Below the pieces are notes generated by a model. That model was not told the origin of the DNA and made no database searches. It saw only the letters and a program-made list of their open reading frames with translations. A program made the translations under genes and the position numbers. Positions 30,649 to 38,372 of a DNA stretch of 45,824 nt are shown one piece after another; the stretch's first letter is position 1; each line of letters opens with the position of its first letter. Origin of the DNA: Planctomycetaceae bacterium (lineage in GTDB: Bacteria; Planctomycetota; Phycisphaerae; Phycisphaerales; SM1A02); NCBI GenBank assembly GCA_947480055.1, contig CANKBX010000003.1:1-45824 (forward strand). Direction: 5' to 3'.

Positions 30649-31050
30649 AAAAGCAATTTTAGCAACCTCGCAAACGCCACAAACTCCCGCGTCACAGAAA
30701 GGGTGGCACCAAAAGCAAATTTATCACCCGCGCAAACGCTACAAACTCCCGCGTCGCAGAAAGGGTGGCACCACAAGCGAGTTTAGCACCCGCGCAAGCC
30801 CTGCTTGCGTGGGGTGCGTTGTCTGAGCGACTGGTGCCACCCTTTCTGCAAAGCGTTTCACTCTCTTGCAAAGTGTGCGTTATCTGAGCGACTGGTGCCA
30901 CCCTTTCTGCAAAGCGTTTCACTCTCTTGCAAAGTGTGCGTTATCTGAGCGACTGGCGCCACCCTTTCTGCAAAGTGTGCGTTGTCTGAGCGACTGGTGC
31001 CATCCTTTCTGCAAAGCGTTTCACTCTCTTGCAAAGTGAGCGTTATTCCC
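30649..31050. repeat. Bipartite intergenic repeat array with shared 17-bp core
   Basis: The left half has units of 62 bp (starting at 30649, 30711 and a partial at 30773). The right half has units of 61, 61, 41 and 61 bp (starting at 30816, 30877, 30938 and 30979). Both halves carry the core GGTGCCACCCTTTCTGC: reversed in the left half (30694-30710 with a mismatch, and 30756-30772) and forward in the right half (30833, 30894, 30955, 30996; the last two each with one mismatch). The 41-bp unit lacks exactly 20 bp between two GCAAAG direct repeats. At the axis, 30789-30813 forms an 11-bp stem with a 3-nt loop. Together the array fills the divergent META-lipoprotein/coaE intergenic region. Confidence 0.9.
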
Positions 31051-31073
31051 GCGCCCGCCGCTATCCTTGCATC

Positions 31074-31703
31074 ATGTCGACCACTCCCCGACTTCCGGTC
31101 ATTGGACTTGTTGGAGGTATCGGTAGCGGAAAAAGCGAAGTAGCCCGAATGCTTGCGGAAGTTGGTTGCGTTGTATGCGACTCGGATTCTCTGGTGCGAA
31201 AAACCCTGCGCGAGCCAGCCATCAAAGAAGAACTTGTACGCTGGTGGGGCCCAACCATTCTTGACGCTCACGGAGACATCAATCGCAAAGCCGTTGCGCA
31301 CTTGGTATTCGCTTCAACAGAAGATCGCCACCGCCTTGAGCAACTGATTCACCCACGAGTGGAAGCGCTGCGTCACAAGATATTTGCCGCGGCTCCATCG
31401 ACAACACCGGCGTTGATTATTGACGCGCCGCTTCTGCTTGAAGCCGGCCTTGGACCAAAGTGCGATCGCATTTGGTTCATTGACACTCCGCTCGCAACCC
31501 GTCTTGAACGCGTGCAGCGAACCCGCGGTTGGAGCGCGCATGATTTGCAGCGCCGAGAATCCGCCCAGTGGCCGCTTGACCGAAAGCGCTTGGCGGCTAA
31601 CGATATTTTGCAGAATGAAGGAGATCCCGACTCGTTGCGTCGACAGGTATTGCAGATTCTGCGAGATCTCCCGCCAATTACTGAAATGAAATCAAATTTT
31701 TAG
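31074..31703 (+). CDS. coaE: Dephospho-CoA kinase
   Basis: 209 aa from ATG 31074; upstream codons belong to the repeat array. The P-loop GGIGSGKS is at residues 14-21; the family segment GCVVCDSDSLVRKTL follows, then HPRVEALR and IIDAPLLLEAGL. The last step of coenzyme A synthesis, phosphorylation of the ribose 3'-OH of dephospho-CoA, is its reaction. The C-terminal 50 residues (160-209, from R-R-E-S) have a diverged duplicate at 37996-38148. In planctomycetes, to my recollection, coaE is often followed directly by rho; here rho lies 6.7 kb further on, behind a block of polysaccharide genes. Confidence 0.95.
   Translation: MSTTPRLPVIGLVGGIGSGKSEVARMLAEVGCVVCDSDSLVRKTLREPAIKEELVRWWGPTILDAHGDINRKAVAHLVFASTEDRHRLEQLIHPRVEALRHKIFAAAPSTTPALIIDAPLLLEAGLGPKCDRIWFIDTPLATRLERVQRTRGWSAHDLQRRESAQWPLDRKRLAANDILQNEGDPDSLRRQVLQILRDLPPITEMKSNF
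31551..31588 (+). repeat. Left copy of a 38-bp direct repeat (att-like) in coaE
   Basis: This stretch of coaE (codons from R160 on) matches 37996-38033 at 37 of 38 positions by hand alignment, the only difference being C/T at the fifteenth base. Immediately after it the two copies diverge to roughly 70% identity. It is the likely crossover or attachment point of the island. Confidence 0.8.
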
Positions 31704-31941
31704 GCAACAGGCAGTCATTTGGTTTGGCATGTATTTCATAGCCAAATTAAATATGCGCCCATGTACACTTTCAGAATGAACTCCACGGTTGCGAATTGCC
31801 ACCTATCCATACGCGTAGTTGCCCGTGATTTGCGCCAACAGTTCATTGCAAAACGTGGACAGAAAGATCTATCGCCTCGCCAGGGCCAGCTTTCATGTCG
31901 TTCAATTATTTCCACTCAATTTGGTCGCTTGGAAAACTGAA

Positions 31942-33285
31942 ATGCTCGAAGTATTGACTGTCGGGATTTTTATAGCTGCCTGCGTAATGGCGCTTCTTAG
32001 TCCGGCGTGGGGGCTTGCCCTTGTCTCAGTCATGTTCACCTTGGAGCAGGCCCTGCAAGCCACTTCGTCCATGTTCTTGAACCAGTTGTCACTCGCAAAT
32101 ATTTGCGTGGCGTTGGCGGTTGGTATCGGATCTATACGAGCAATTTCAAAGCAGCACAGGCCTTTTCTTGGTTATTTTACATTTGAGTGGATCGTCACTA
32201 TTGTTATTTTTACTTGGTCGTGCATCTCTTTGATTTGGACCCCTTCATTCAAATCAGGAAGCGAACTTATTTCTGCGGGAATTCCTTACTTTATTTTATA
32301 TGTGATCGTCAGCCCTTTTTTAATTGACGGCATTGATTCGCTTAATAATTTTTTCCGCGTATTTCTAATTTTGGGATCAGTAGTAATTATTCTCATTTTG
32401 GTTAATCCAACATTTACAGTCACATCTGGACGCTTGGGTATTAACTTGGGAGCGACCCTAAGAACAAATCCGCTAGCCATGGGCGAACTTGGAGGCAGCG
32501 TTCTGCTTGTCTCCGCCCTGTTTCGAATTGGCGTCAAGTCAATCTTTATTAACATCATTCGCGTCGTAGGATTTTTCTGCGGCACCGCAATTGCGCTTCA
32601 GTCTGGTTCGCGCGGCCAAATTCTCTTCGCCGTATTGTTGGCATTCATTTTCTACCCAGTATCGGTGAGAGTTAAAAATCTATTTTCATTCCTCGCCACA
32701 TCTCTTGGTTTGATCGTTTTGCTGCCAATTACTTTATGGGTAGCTCAAGTGGTTCTTGGAGATGTGGGATTGCGACGTTGGGATGCCGACGTGATCGCGG
32801 GCGGAACGGAAGTTCGAATCGAAAATATTATGGATTTGTTGGGCGGCTTCGTCACGAATCCCGCCGCCTGGCTTGTGGGGCTGGGATTTAACGCATTTAC
32901 GTCCATCAGTACCGCTGGATCCGAACCATATTCACACGTGATGTTCATTGATATTTTTGCGGAGCTTGGTATTCCACTGTTTATTTTATTCTCCATCAGC
33001 ATGTACACCACTGCCCGTAATTCAATCTGGCTCTTTCGCCGATTTAGAGATGAACCGACACAAAGGGCAACCTTGGCCGTGCTTTTCTCTTTTCTCGCCT
33101 ATCAAATTTTGCTGATGAATAAACAAGGATACCTTTGGGCCGCGGGATCTTTCTTTGTTGTAGTTCTCATACTGTCGCGCTTGAAGTTTCGCACTGAAGA
33201 ATCAGATTTTGAATTAGAAATGAGCGATCCCGATTTGAACACCTCTACCGAGAATCAAGAAACTCATCTTGTAAAGCTGAGCTAA
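31942..33285 (+). CDS. O-antigen ligase / polymerase-like membrane protein (Wzy or WaaL family)
   Basis: 447 aa from ATG 31942; an open frame reaches back to 31819 but without a membrane-protein pattern. About 10-12 membrane segments. A long hydrophilic loop between the middle and late segments carries LQSGSRGQILF, with the S-R-G motif seen in O-antigen ligase/polymerase proteins, and the C-terminal third has FVTNPAAWLVGLGFNAF and a short His-containing loop (PYSHVMFIDIFAELG). Wzy polymerises flipped repeat units; WaaL moves polymer onto lipid A-core. They cannot be told apart here. As region 2 has a flippase but no polymerase, polymerase is the more useful guess. The 238 bp upstream hold no gene that I can support. 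Confidence 0.82.
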   Translation: MLEVLTVGIFIAACVMALLSPAWGLALVSVMFTLEQALQATSSMFLNQLSLANICVALAVGIGSIRAISKQHRPFLGYFTFEWIVTIVIFTWSCISLIWTPSFKSGSELISAGIPYFILYVIVSPFLIDGIDSLNNFFRVFLILGSVVIILILVNPTFTVTSGRLGINLGATLRTNPLAMGELGGSVLLVSALFRIGVKSIFINIIRVVGFFCGTAIALQSGSRGQILFAVLLAFIFYPVSVRVKNLFSFLATSLGLIVLLPITLWVAQVVLGDVGLRRWDADVIAGGTEVRIENIMDLLGGFVTNPAAWLVGLGFNAFTSISTAGSEPYSHVMFIDIFAELGIPLFILFSISMYTTARNSIWLFRRFRDEPTQRATLAVLFSFLAYQILLMNKQGYLWAAGSFFVVVLILSRLKFRTEESDFELEMSDPDLNTSTENQETHLVKLS

Positions 33286-33290
33286 ATCCA

Positions 33291-35231
33291 ATGTGCGGAA
33301 TTTTTGGAATCATTTCTGCTTCTGGTCTTCGCGAAGGAGATCCGCAACTTCTGAGGGATCTTGCGGCCGCGTTGGTGCACCGCGGTCCAGATGGAGAGGG
33401 GTTCCTTGAAACCAAACAGGTCGCTTTGGGAATGCGACGGCTCGCCATTATCGATCTTGCGGGCGGTTGGCAGCCGCTTTGGAATGAAGATGAATCAATC
33501 GCATTGGTTGCCAACGGCGAGGTGTACAACTTCATTGAACTTCGCCGTGATTTAGAGGCGCGCGGTCACCGCTTTAAAACCGGAAGTGACTGCGAAACAA
33601 TAATCCATCTCTACGAGGAATACGGGTCGGATTGCGTTCAACATCTTCGAGGCATGTTTGCGTTCGCCCTGTTGGACCGAACGAAAGGCCGCGTGTTGAT
33701 TGTTCGCGACCGCATTGGCGAGAAACCACTTTTCTTGGCGTGGAACCAAAACCGCTTGGTCTTTGCAAGTGAAATGCGCGGTCTCATTGGTTCTGGCGCG
33801 GTGCCATTTGAAATTGATCCGGGTGGAGTCAATCTTTATATGCATTATGGATTTGTGCCTGAACCAAATACCGCGGTGCGGGGAGTGCGCAAGTTGTCCG
33901 CCGGGCACTTGATTGAAATTGATCTGAATCCGTGGAAGGTGAGCGAAAGATGTTGGTGGCGCATGGAAGATGCGCCGCCAATCGACGCTGATCCAGGCGA
34001 AACTATTCGGGCGGTGTTGGAGGAAATTTCCTCGCTGGTTGTGCGCTCGGATGTTCCAGTTGGAATCGCGCTTTCGGGAGGCGTTGATTCAAGCCTGATC
34101 GCCGTTATGGCCAAGGCGAAATTGCAGAACAAGCTCACCGCATTTTCGATTGGCTATGAGGGCGGCGCTTGGCAAGATGAGACAGGTCTCGCCAAGGAAT
34201 TCGCGGACAAGGTTGGCATTCAGATGCATGTTGGTCAGATCAACACCGAAGATGTCGTGAATGGCTTCGCGGATGTTTGCCTGAAAAAAGACGATCCAAT
34301 TGCGGATCTAACTGGATCAAGTTATTACGCGGTGATGAAGATGGCCCGCGAACATGGCGTGCCGGTGATGCTCATGGGTCATGGTGGTGATGAATTATTC
34401 TGGGGATATAAATGGCAGAAAGATGCCGCTATTCGCGCGGAGCGTCGCGAAAAACTTTTGCGCGGCGATGTTGGTCTAGCAAGTTATCTTCGCATTTCCA
34501 AACCACCAATCAGTTGGACCGCGGCAATGACGTGGCTTGAGCATGGAGGCGGTTTGTTGAGTGGTTTGCAAGATTGGCGGCAAGACAAATCATGGCCCCG
34601 CCATCAACTTCCGTGTTGGGATCCACATCACCAATGGCGAACTGCCGACGCGCTTGCGCCCGTTGTTCTTGATTGTTGGGAGGAGGCGCGGCAAACCGAT
34701 CCGACCGCAATTTTTAGAGGCGAGCAGTTTTTTCCGCGTACGGATATTTCCCTGACAAAGCTGGTGAGTGAAACTTATATGACCGTCAACGGCATCGCTC
34801 AGGGAGATCGCTTAAGCATGGCCACAAGCGTGGAGTGCAGACTTCCTTTAGTTGACTATCGTTTGATCGAAACAGTGATTGGTTTGCGCAAGGCTCGACC
34901 TGATCATCATCTTCCGCCAAAGGCTTGGCTTCATGCGGCGTCCAAGGACATTGTTCCTTCCTTTGTATTTGAAAGACGCAAGCGTGGATTCGCACCTCCA
35001 TGGCGTCGTTGGCATCAAGCTATTTTTGACCGCCATATTTCGGATCTTCGCAACGGGGCTCTTGTGCAAGCGGGCATCGTTCGTCGCGGCTCATTTGACG
35101 CAATTCGCAGTATTCATGACTGGTGTGGACGACCCACTCCACTTCTTATTCCAATGTTGGTTCTTGAGTGTTGGGCGCAAGGCATGACCCGCGCGGCAGC
35201 CAACGCACCGCGACCGTATCGAGCGCATTGA
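33291..35231 (+). CDS. AsnB-type glutamine-hydrolysing asparagine synthase / amidotransferase (second copy)
   Basis: 646 aa, starting 5 bp after the membrane protein's stop; a spacing that suggests an operon. The N-terminal nucleophile Cys2 (MCGIFGIIS), the glutaminase motifs VHRGPDGEGF and NGEVYNFIEL, VRDRIGEKPLF, and the synthetase PPi-loop ALSGGVDSSLIAV are intact; LMGHGGDELFWGY is the second ATP-site motif. It is clearly a homologue of the protein at 16888 but only moderately similar, so it is not a recent duplicate. Role inferred as in that copy: amide or amine transfer onto a carboxylated sugar or on a glycan precursor. Confidence 0.9.
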   Translation: MCGIFGIISASGLREGDPQLLRDLAAALVHRGPDGEGFLETKQVALGMRRLAIIDLAGGWQPLWNEDESIALVANGEVYNFIELRRDLEARGHRFKTGSDCETIIHLYEEYGSDCVQHLRGMFAFALLDRTKGRVLIVRDRIGEKPLFLAWNQNRLVFASEMRGLIGSGAVPFEIDPGGVNLYMHYGFVPEPNTAVRGVRKLSAGHLIEIDLNPWKVSERCWWRMEDAPPIDADPGETIRAVLEEISSLVVRSDVPVGIALSGGVDSSLIAVMAKAKLQNKLTAFSIGYEGGAWQDETGLAKEFADKVGIQMHVGQINTEDVVNGFADVCLKKDDPIADLTGSSYYAVMKMAREHGVPVMLMGHGGDELFWGYKWQKDAAIRAERREKLLRGDVGLASYLRISKPPISWTAAMTWLEHGGGLLSGLQDWRQDKSWPRHQLPCWDPHHQWRTADALAPVVLDCWEEARQTDPTAIFRGEQFFPRTDISLTKLVSETYMTVNGIAQGDRLSMATSVECRLPLVDYRLIETVIGLRKARPDHHLPPKAWLHAASKDIVPSFVFERRKRGFAPPWRRWHQAIFDRHISDLRNGALVQAGIVRRGSFDAIRSIHDWCGRPTPLLIPMLVLECWAQGMTRAAANAPRPYRAH

Positions 35232-35319
35232 AATTCATTCGGGTCCAATGAATTGTGCACGGAGGATTGTTACACTTTTGTCGCGGCATGGCGATCTTTT
35301 CCATGGCGCCAACCACCAG

Positions 35320-36534
35320 ATGGCCGCCGACGTTCAATCAAAGAAATCCTCCACAAAGCGTCCACGCGTCGCCGTGGTTTATCATTTTTTTGCGCATTAT
35401 CGCGAGCCCATTGTTGAAAGACTCGCACGCAGCGAGGTCGCTGATTTTGTTTTTTGTGGCGACGACCATGATTATGAAAGCACAATCAAAAAAGCGAATT
35501 TTAGTTCAAGGGTAGATTTTCGTTTTTGCCGCACGCACAAAATTTTTCGCTCGATCATGTGGCAGAGCGGAATTATCCGCGTTGCGTTATCGCGCGAATT
35601 TGATCAGATTATATTTTTAGGAAACGCATTTTGGATCGCAACATGGATCGCGGCCATCATGGCGCGTCTCACTGGAAAACGTGTTCTGTATTGGAGCCAC
35701 GGATTTTTACAAACGCCCCAGGGAATGAAGGGGTTGCTTCGAAGATCTTTTTTCGCACTTGCGCACGCGCATTTGTTTTATGGACGATACGCAAAACAAG
35801 AGGCGATCACGCTTGGCTGGAATCCTTCGCGATTGCACGTGGTTGGCAATAGCTTGAATCTAGACGCACAAACACGCGAAAGAAATTTAGTCAAGGATGG
35901 GGAGCTTGCCGCGCTTCGCCAACGCTTGTTCAAAGATCCCTCGCTTCCGATCGCATTTTGTTCCTGTCGCTTGCAGCCATCTAAGCGTTTAGATCTGCTT
36001 GTGAGCGCTCTTGCCAAACTTGCGCAACAAGGCACGCGCGCCAATTTATTAATTGTGGGTGATGGATCAGCGCGCGCCGATTTGGAGCGCTTGGCGAAAG
36101 AATCTGGAATCGACGCCCACTTCACCGGCGCTTGCTACGACGACGCGCAACTTGCCCGATATATCAGCGCTTCGGATGTAACGGTGTCGCCAGGATTTGT
36201 TGGCTTGACGGCGATACACAGCATGGCGTTTGGCGTGCCCGTAATCACACACGGCACCATGGCCAAACAAGCTCCTGAAGTGGAGGCCATTATTCCAGGA
36301 GTCACGGGCGATCTTTTTGCTCTTGGAAATGTCGATGATCTGGCGAGATGCATGAAGTCATGGTTGAGCCCACAGCGAGATCGCGAGCGCACGCGCCAGG
36401 CATGCATTCAGTTGGTCGAGCGTTTCTGGTCTCCAGCGTTTCAACAAATGATCATTGAGCATGCTGTCTTGGGGTACCCTGCGGATGACTTGTTGTTTCT
36501 CAGGCAGCCAAAGGCAAGGAGCGAACCCACATGA
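35320..36534 (+). CDS. Glycosyltransferase family 4 protein (paralogue of 10915-12102)
   Basis: 404 aa from ATG 35320, which matches the start of its paralogue (14-15 residues before VAVVYHFF); ATG 35248 is an in-frame alternative. GT-B motifs: VAVVYHFFAHYREPIVERLA, YWSHGFLQTPQGMKGL, RLQPSKRLDLLVSAL, LLIVGDGSARADL, and the donor site SPGFVGLTAIHSMAFGVPVI. The C-terminus GYPADDLLFL parallels CGEPADDLFDI of the other. Presumably adds a sugar to the same or a similar acceptor as that enzyme. The stop overlaps the acetyltransferase start by ATGA (36531-36534). Confidence 0.9.
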   Translation: MAADVQSKKSSTKRPRVAVVYHFFAHYREPIVERLARSEVADFVFCGDDHDYESTIKKANFSSRVDFRFCRTHKIFRSIMWQSGIIRVALSREFDQIIFLGNAFWIATWIAAIMARLTGKRVLYWSHGFLQTPQGMKGLLRRSFFALAHAHLFYGRYAKQEAITLGWNPSRLHVVGNSLNLDAQTRERNLVKDGELAALRQRLFKDPSLPIAFCSCRLQPSKRLDLLVSALAKLAQQGTRANLLIVGDGSARADLERLAKESGIDAHFTGACYDDAQLARYISASDVTVSPGFVGLTAIHSMAFGVPVITHGTMAKQAPEVEAIIPGVTGDLFALGNVDDLARCMKSWLSPQRDRERTRQACIQLVERFWSPAFQQMIIEHAVLGYPADDLLFLRQPKARSEPT

Positions 36535-37097
36535 TTCGAAAATTGCTTGGACGCGGCAAATTCTTCTTATTTATGAGGGGCCGAGTTATGTCATGGAGAA
36601 GGTTTCGCCATGGACTCAAGCATGTGCATCCAACTTTTTACATGGGTCCAAATTGCATTGTGACAACTGATTTAGTCGCTGGCGCATATTCCTTCATGAA
36701 TAACGACTGCATGATCCAGGCTCGCGTTGTGCTGGGTCGATATGTTTTGCTGGGACCACGGGTGTCGGTTGTCGGCGGTGATCATCGGCCAGGCTTGCCC
36801 GGCGTTCCAAACATTTTCAGCGGACGACCAGAAATTTTGGAGACCGTGATTGAAGATGATGCATGGATTGGGCACGGCGCAATATTGATGCAGGGAGTGC
36901 GGATCGGTCGTGGAGCAATCGTTGCCTCGGGCGCGGTGGTCACACGCGATGTTCCTCCGTATGAAATTCACGGCGGCGTACCAGCAAAAAAAATCAGTGA
37001 AAGATTCACAGACCCCGCCGCGCGCGCCTTGCATGACAGCATGTTGGCAGGTCCCTTATATAAAGGCCAACTCGCCAAGCCGCAGCTTGATGATTAA
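36531..37097 (+). CDS. Hexapeptide-repeat acyltransferase (WcaF/VatD-like)
   Basis: 188 aa. Left-handed beta-helix repeats ([LIV]-G-x4 patterns) run from about residue 55 to 150: VLGRYVLLGPRVSVVGGDHR with the catalytic-type His, then DDAWIGHGAILMQGVRIGRG, IVASGAVVTRDVPPYEI and GGVPAKKI. The family transfers acetyl from acetyl-CoA to a sugar hydroxyl or amine. An N-terminal basic segment (about 1-30) is unusual and could aid membrane contact. Translationally coupled to the GT4 upstream. O- or N-acetylation of the glycan is the likely outcome. Confidence 0.9.
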   Translation: MIRKLLGRGKFFLFMRGRVMSWRRFRHGLKHVHPTFYMGPNCIVTTDLVAGAYSFMNNDCMIQARVVLGRYVLLGPRVSVVGGDHRPGLPGVPNIFSGRPEILETVIEDDAWIGHGAILMQGVRIGRGAIVASGAVVTRDVPPYEIHGGVPAKKISERFTDPAARALHDSMLAGPLYKGQLAKPQLDD

Positions 37098-37154
37098 ACT
37101 TTATGCAACCCAGTTCAACTTTATTTGTTCGAGATTGTCTCGCCGGTTATTTCA

Positions 37155-37970
37155 ATGACAGCCAATAAAAAAGAAGTATTTGATTTTTGGAATAAGGCAT
37201 CTTGCGGCGAGGATTTATATCTTCACAACACGCAGGCTCAGGGCTATGTCGAACAGGCTCGCATGCGTTACCAACTTGAGCCATATATTTTTGATTTTGC
37301 GAAGTTTTCCGAAAGTAAAGGCAAGCGCGTGCTTGAAATTGGAGTTGGCTTGGGTGCCGACCATCAGCAATTTGCGCAAGCGGGTGCGGAACTCTTCGGT
37401 GTGGACTTGACCGCCCGCGCGGTGGAGCACACGCAAAAAAGATTGAAGTGCTTTGGTTTACAGTCCACAATTGCTATCGATGACGCGGAAAATTTATCGT
37501 TTCCAAACGACACATTCGATATTGTCTATTCATGGGGCGTGCTTCATCACAGCCCTAATACACCAAAAGCAATCTCTGAAGTATGGCGCGTTCTTAAGCC
37601 AGGCGCAGTGGCGAAGATAATGATCTATTCAAAGTGGAGTGTGATTGGCGCCATGCTTTGGACTCGCTACGCGCTTTTGCAAGGCAAGCCTTGGTTGTCG
37701 CTTACAGAAATTTATGATCGCTATCTTGAAAGTCCCGGCACAAAGGCCTACACAATTTCACAGGTCAAGCAGCTCATGAGTTCATTTGAAAACGTGCGGA
37801 TTTCTACCGTGTTAACCCACGGTGATCTTCTAAGCTCACAAGCTGGACAACGCCATGCGGGACTATTGCTTCGCATGGCTAGAGCGATTTGGCCGCGATG
37901 GCTCATTCAAACATTATTTCCAACAGCGGGGCTTTTCATGTTGATTGAAGGCTCAAAGCCCGCCCAATAA
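37155..37970 (+). CDS. Class I SAM-dependent methyltransferase
   Basis: 271 aa from ATG 37155; the frame opens at 37125 but the segment before 37155 lacks family features. Motif I (GVGLGADHQQFAQAGAELFG-type, glycine-rich SAM loop) is at about residue 62, the acidic end of strand 2 is GVDL, and motif IV/V YSWGVLHHSPNTPKAI with EVWRVLKPGA is present. The C-terminal 90 residues are hydrophobic and carry Trp and Arg, suggesting membrane contact. A sugar O-methyltransferase is a reasonable guess by context. It is the last gene before the displaced coaE fragment. Confidence 0.88.
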   Translation: MTANKKEVFDFWNKASCGEDLYLHNTQAQGYVEQARMRYQLEPYIFDFAKFSESKGKRVLEIGVGLGADHQQFAQAGAELFGVDLTARAVEHTQKRLKCFGLQSTIAIDDAENLSFPNDTFDIVYSWGVLHHSPNTPKAISEVWRVLKPGAVAKIMIYSKWSVIGAMLWTRYALLQGKPWLSLTEIYDRYLESPGTKAYTISQVKQLMSSFENVRISTVLTHGDLLSSQAGQRHAGLLLRMARAIWPRWLIQTLFPTAGLFMLIEGSKPAQ

Positions 37971-37995
37971 TCACTCATTCAATTTCAAGGAATAA

Positions 37996-38033
37996 CGCCG
38001 AGAATCCGCTCAGTGGCCGCTTGACCGAAAGCG
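37996..38033 (+). repeat. Right copy of the 38-bp direct repeat (att-like)
   Basis: Matches 31551-31588 at 37 of 38 positions (hand alignment). It is the 5' end of the displaced coaE fragment and marks the right edge of the island. Confidence 0.8.
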
Positions 38034-38148
38034 TTCCGCAGCGCATGATGTACTGCGTAACGAAGGTGATTCAGCTTCGTTGCAGAGACAGGTACTACAG
38101 GTTCTGCGGGATCTCCCGCCGGCGACCTCAACTGAATCAAAGCTCTAA
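37996..38148 (+). pseudogene. Displaced 3' fragment of coaE (last 50 codons plus stop)
   Basis: Reads in one frame as RRESAQWPLDRKRSAAHDVL, NEGD, LQRQVLQVLRDLPPAT, ending with TAA 38146-38148. It aligns without any gap to codons 160-209 of the intact coaE at 31074 and ends at the same point. A TAA (37993-37995) directly before the first codon cuts the reading frame, and the P-loop part is absent, so it is not functional. The first 38 bases are nearly identical between copies and the remaining 115 are diverged. It is probably the original coaE 3' end next to rho, displaced by the island. Confidence 0.88.
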
Positions 38149-38202
38149 ACATTCGGCGGGCGTCCGCTGCTTGGTTTAAAGTTCCCGTTCACAACTGCGT
38201 TC

Positions 38203-38372
38203 ATGGCAAAAGCCATTACGCAAGATATGGATAGACCGTCATTACACAGCCCCCACAATCACAGCCACAACAACAGCATCAACAACGAGATCACCAAGGC
38301 AAGCGTCGACGACGACGAAAGGGTGGCGGAGGTGGTGGTGGCGGACACGGCGGTCACGGTGGTCAACCGCAC
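38203..38372 (+). other. Rho N-terminal coding segment, apparently out of frame with its upstream ATGs
   Basis: In the frame of rho, bases 38235-38372 translate to a Gln/Pro-rich then Arg-rich then Gly/His-rich segment (QPQQQHQQRD, KRRRRRKGGG) that is typical of Rho proteins in this phylum. In that frame a TAG at 38232-38234 blocks extension and no ATG is available. The only ATGs upstream, 38203 and 38227, are in another frame. One extra C in the five-C run at 38250-38254 would join ATG 38203 to rho (giving MAKAITQDMDRPSLHSPPQ). Initiation at ATT 38241 is another option. Which holds cannot be decided here. Confidence 0.6.

Larger units (their letters stand above)
31551..38033 (+). other. Putative acquired polysaccharide island between coaE and rho
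   Basis: About 6.4 kb bounded by the two coaE-derived direct repeats. It holds a Wzy/ligase-like protein, an AsnB, a GT4, an acetyltransferase and a methyltransferase, all on the plus strand. No integrase, transposase or phage gene is present, so if it arrived by site-specific integration the machinery was elsewhere or has been lost; homologous recombination at the 38-bp identical stretch is an alternative. Two of its genes have paralogues in the 9.7-27.2 kb locus. Coding sequence of the first genes looks more AT-rich than coaE or rho. Confidence 0.65.

Noticed and set aside
30816-31040. Regular 61-bp spaced repeats as a CRISPR array
   Set aside because: The whole unit repeats, so there are no unique spacers, one unit is a deletion variant, and no cas gene is near.
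30858-31301. Minus-strand open frame of 147 codons over the repeat array and the start of coaE
   Set aside because: It is mostly repeat translation (repeated T-L-Q-E-S-E-T-L-C-R) and antisense to coaE.
31551-38148. Island mobilised by its own integrase or transposase
   Set aside because: None of its genes resembles a recombinase, and no terminal inverted repeats were seen; only the flanking direct repeat supports insertion.
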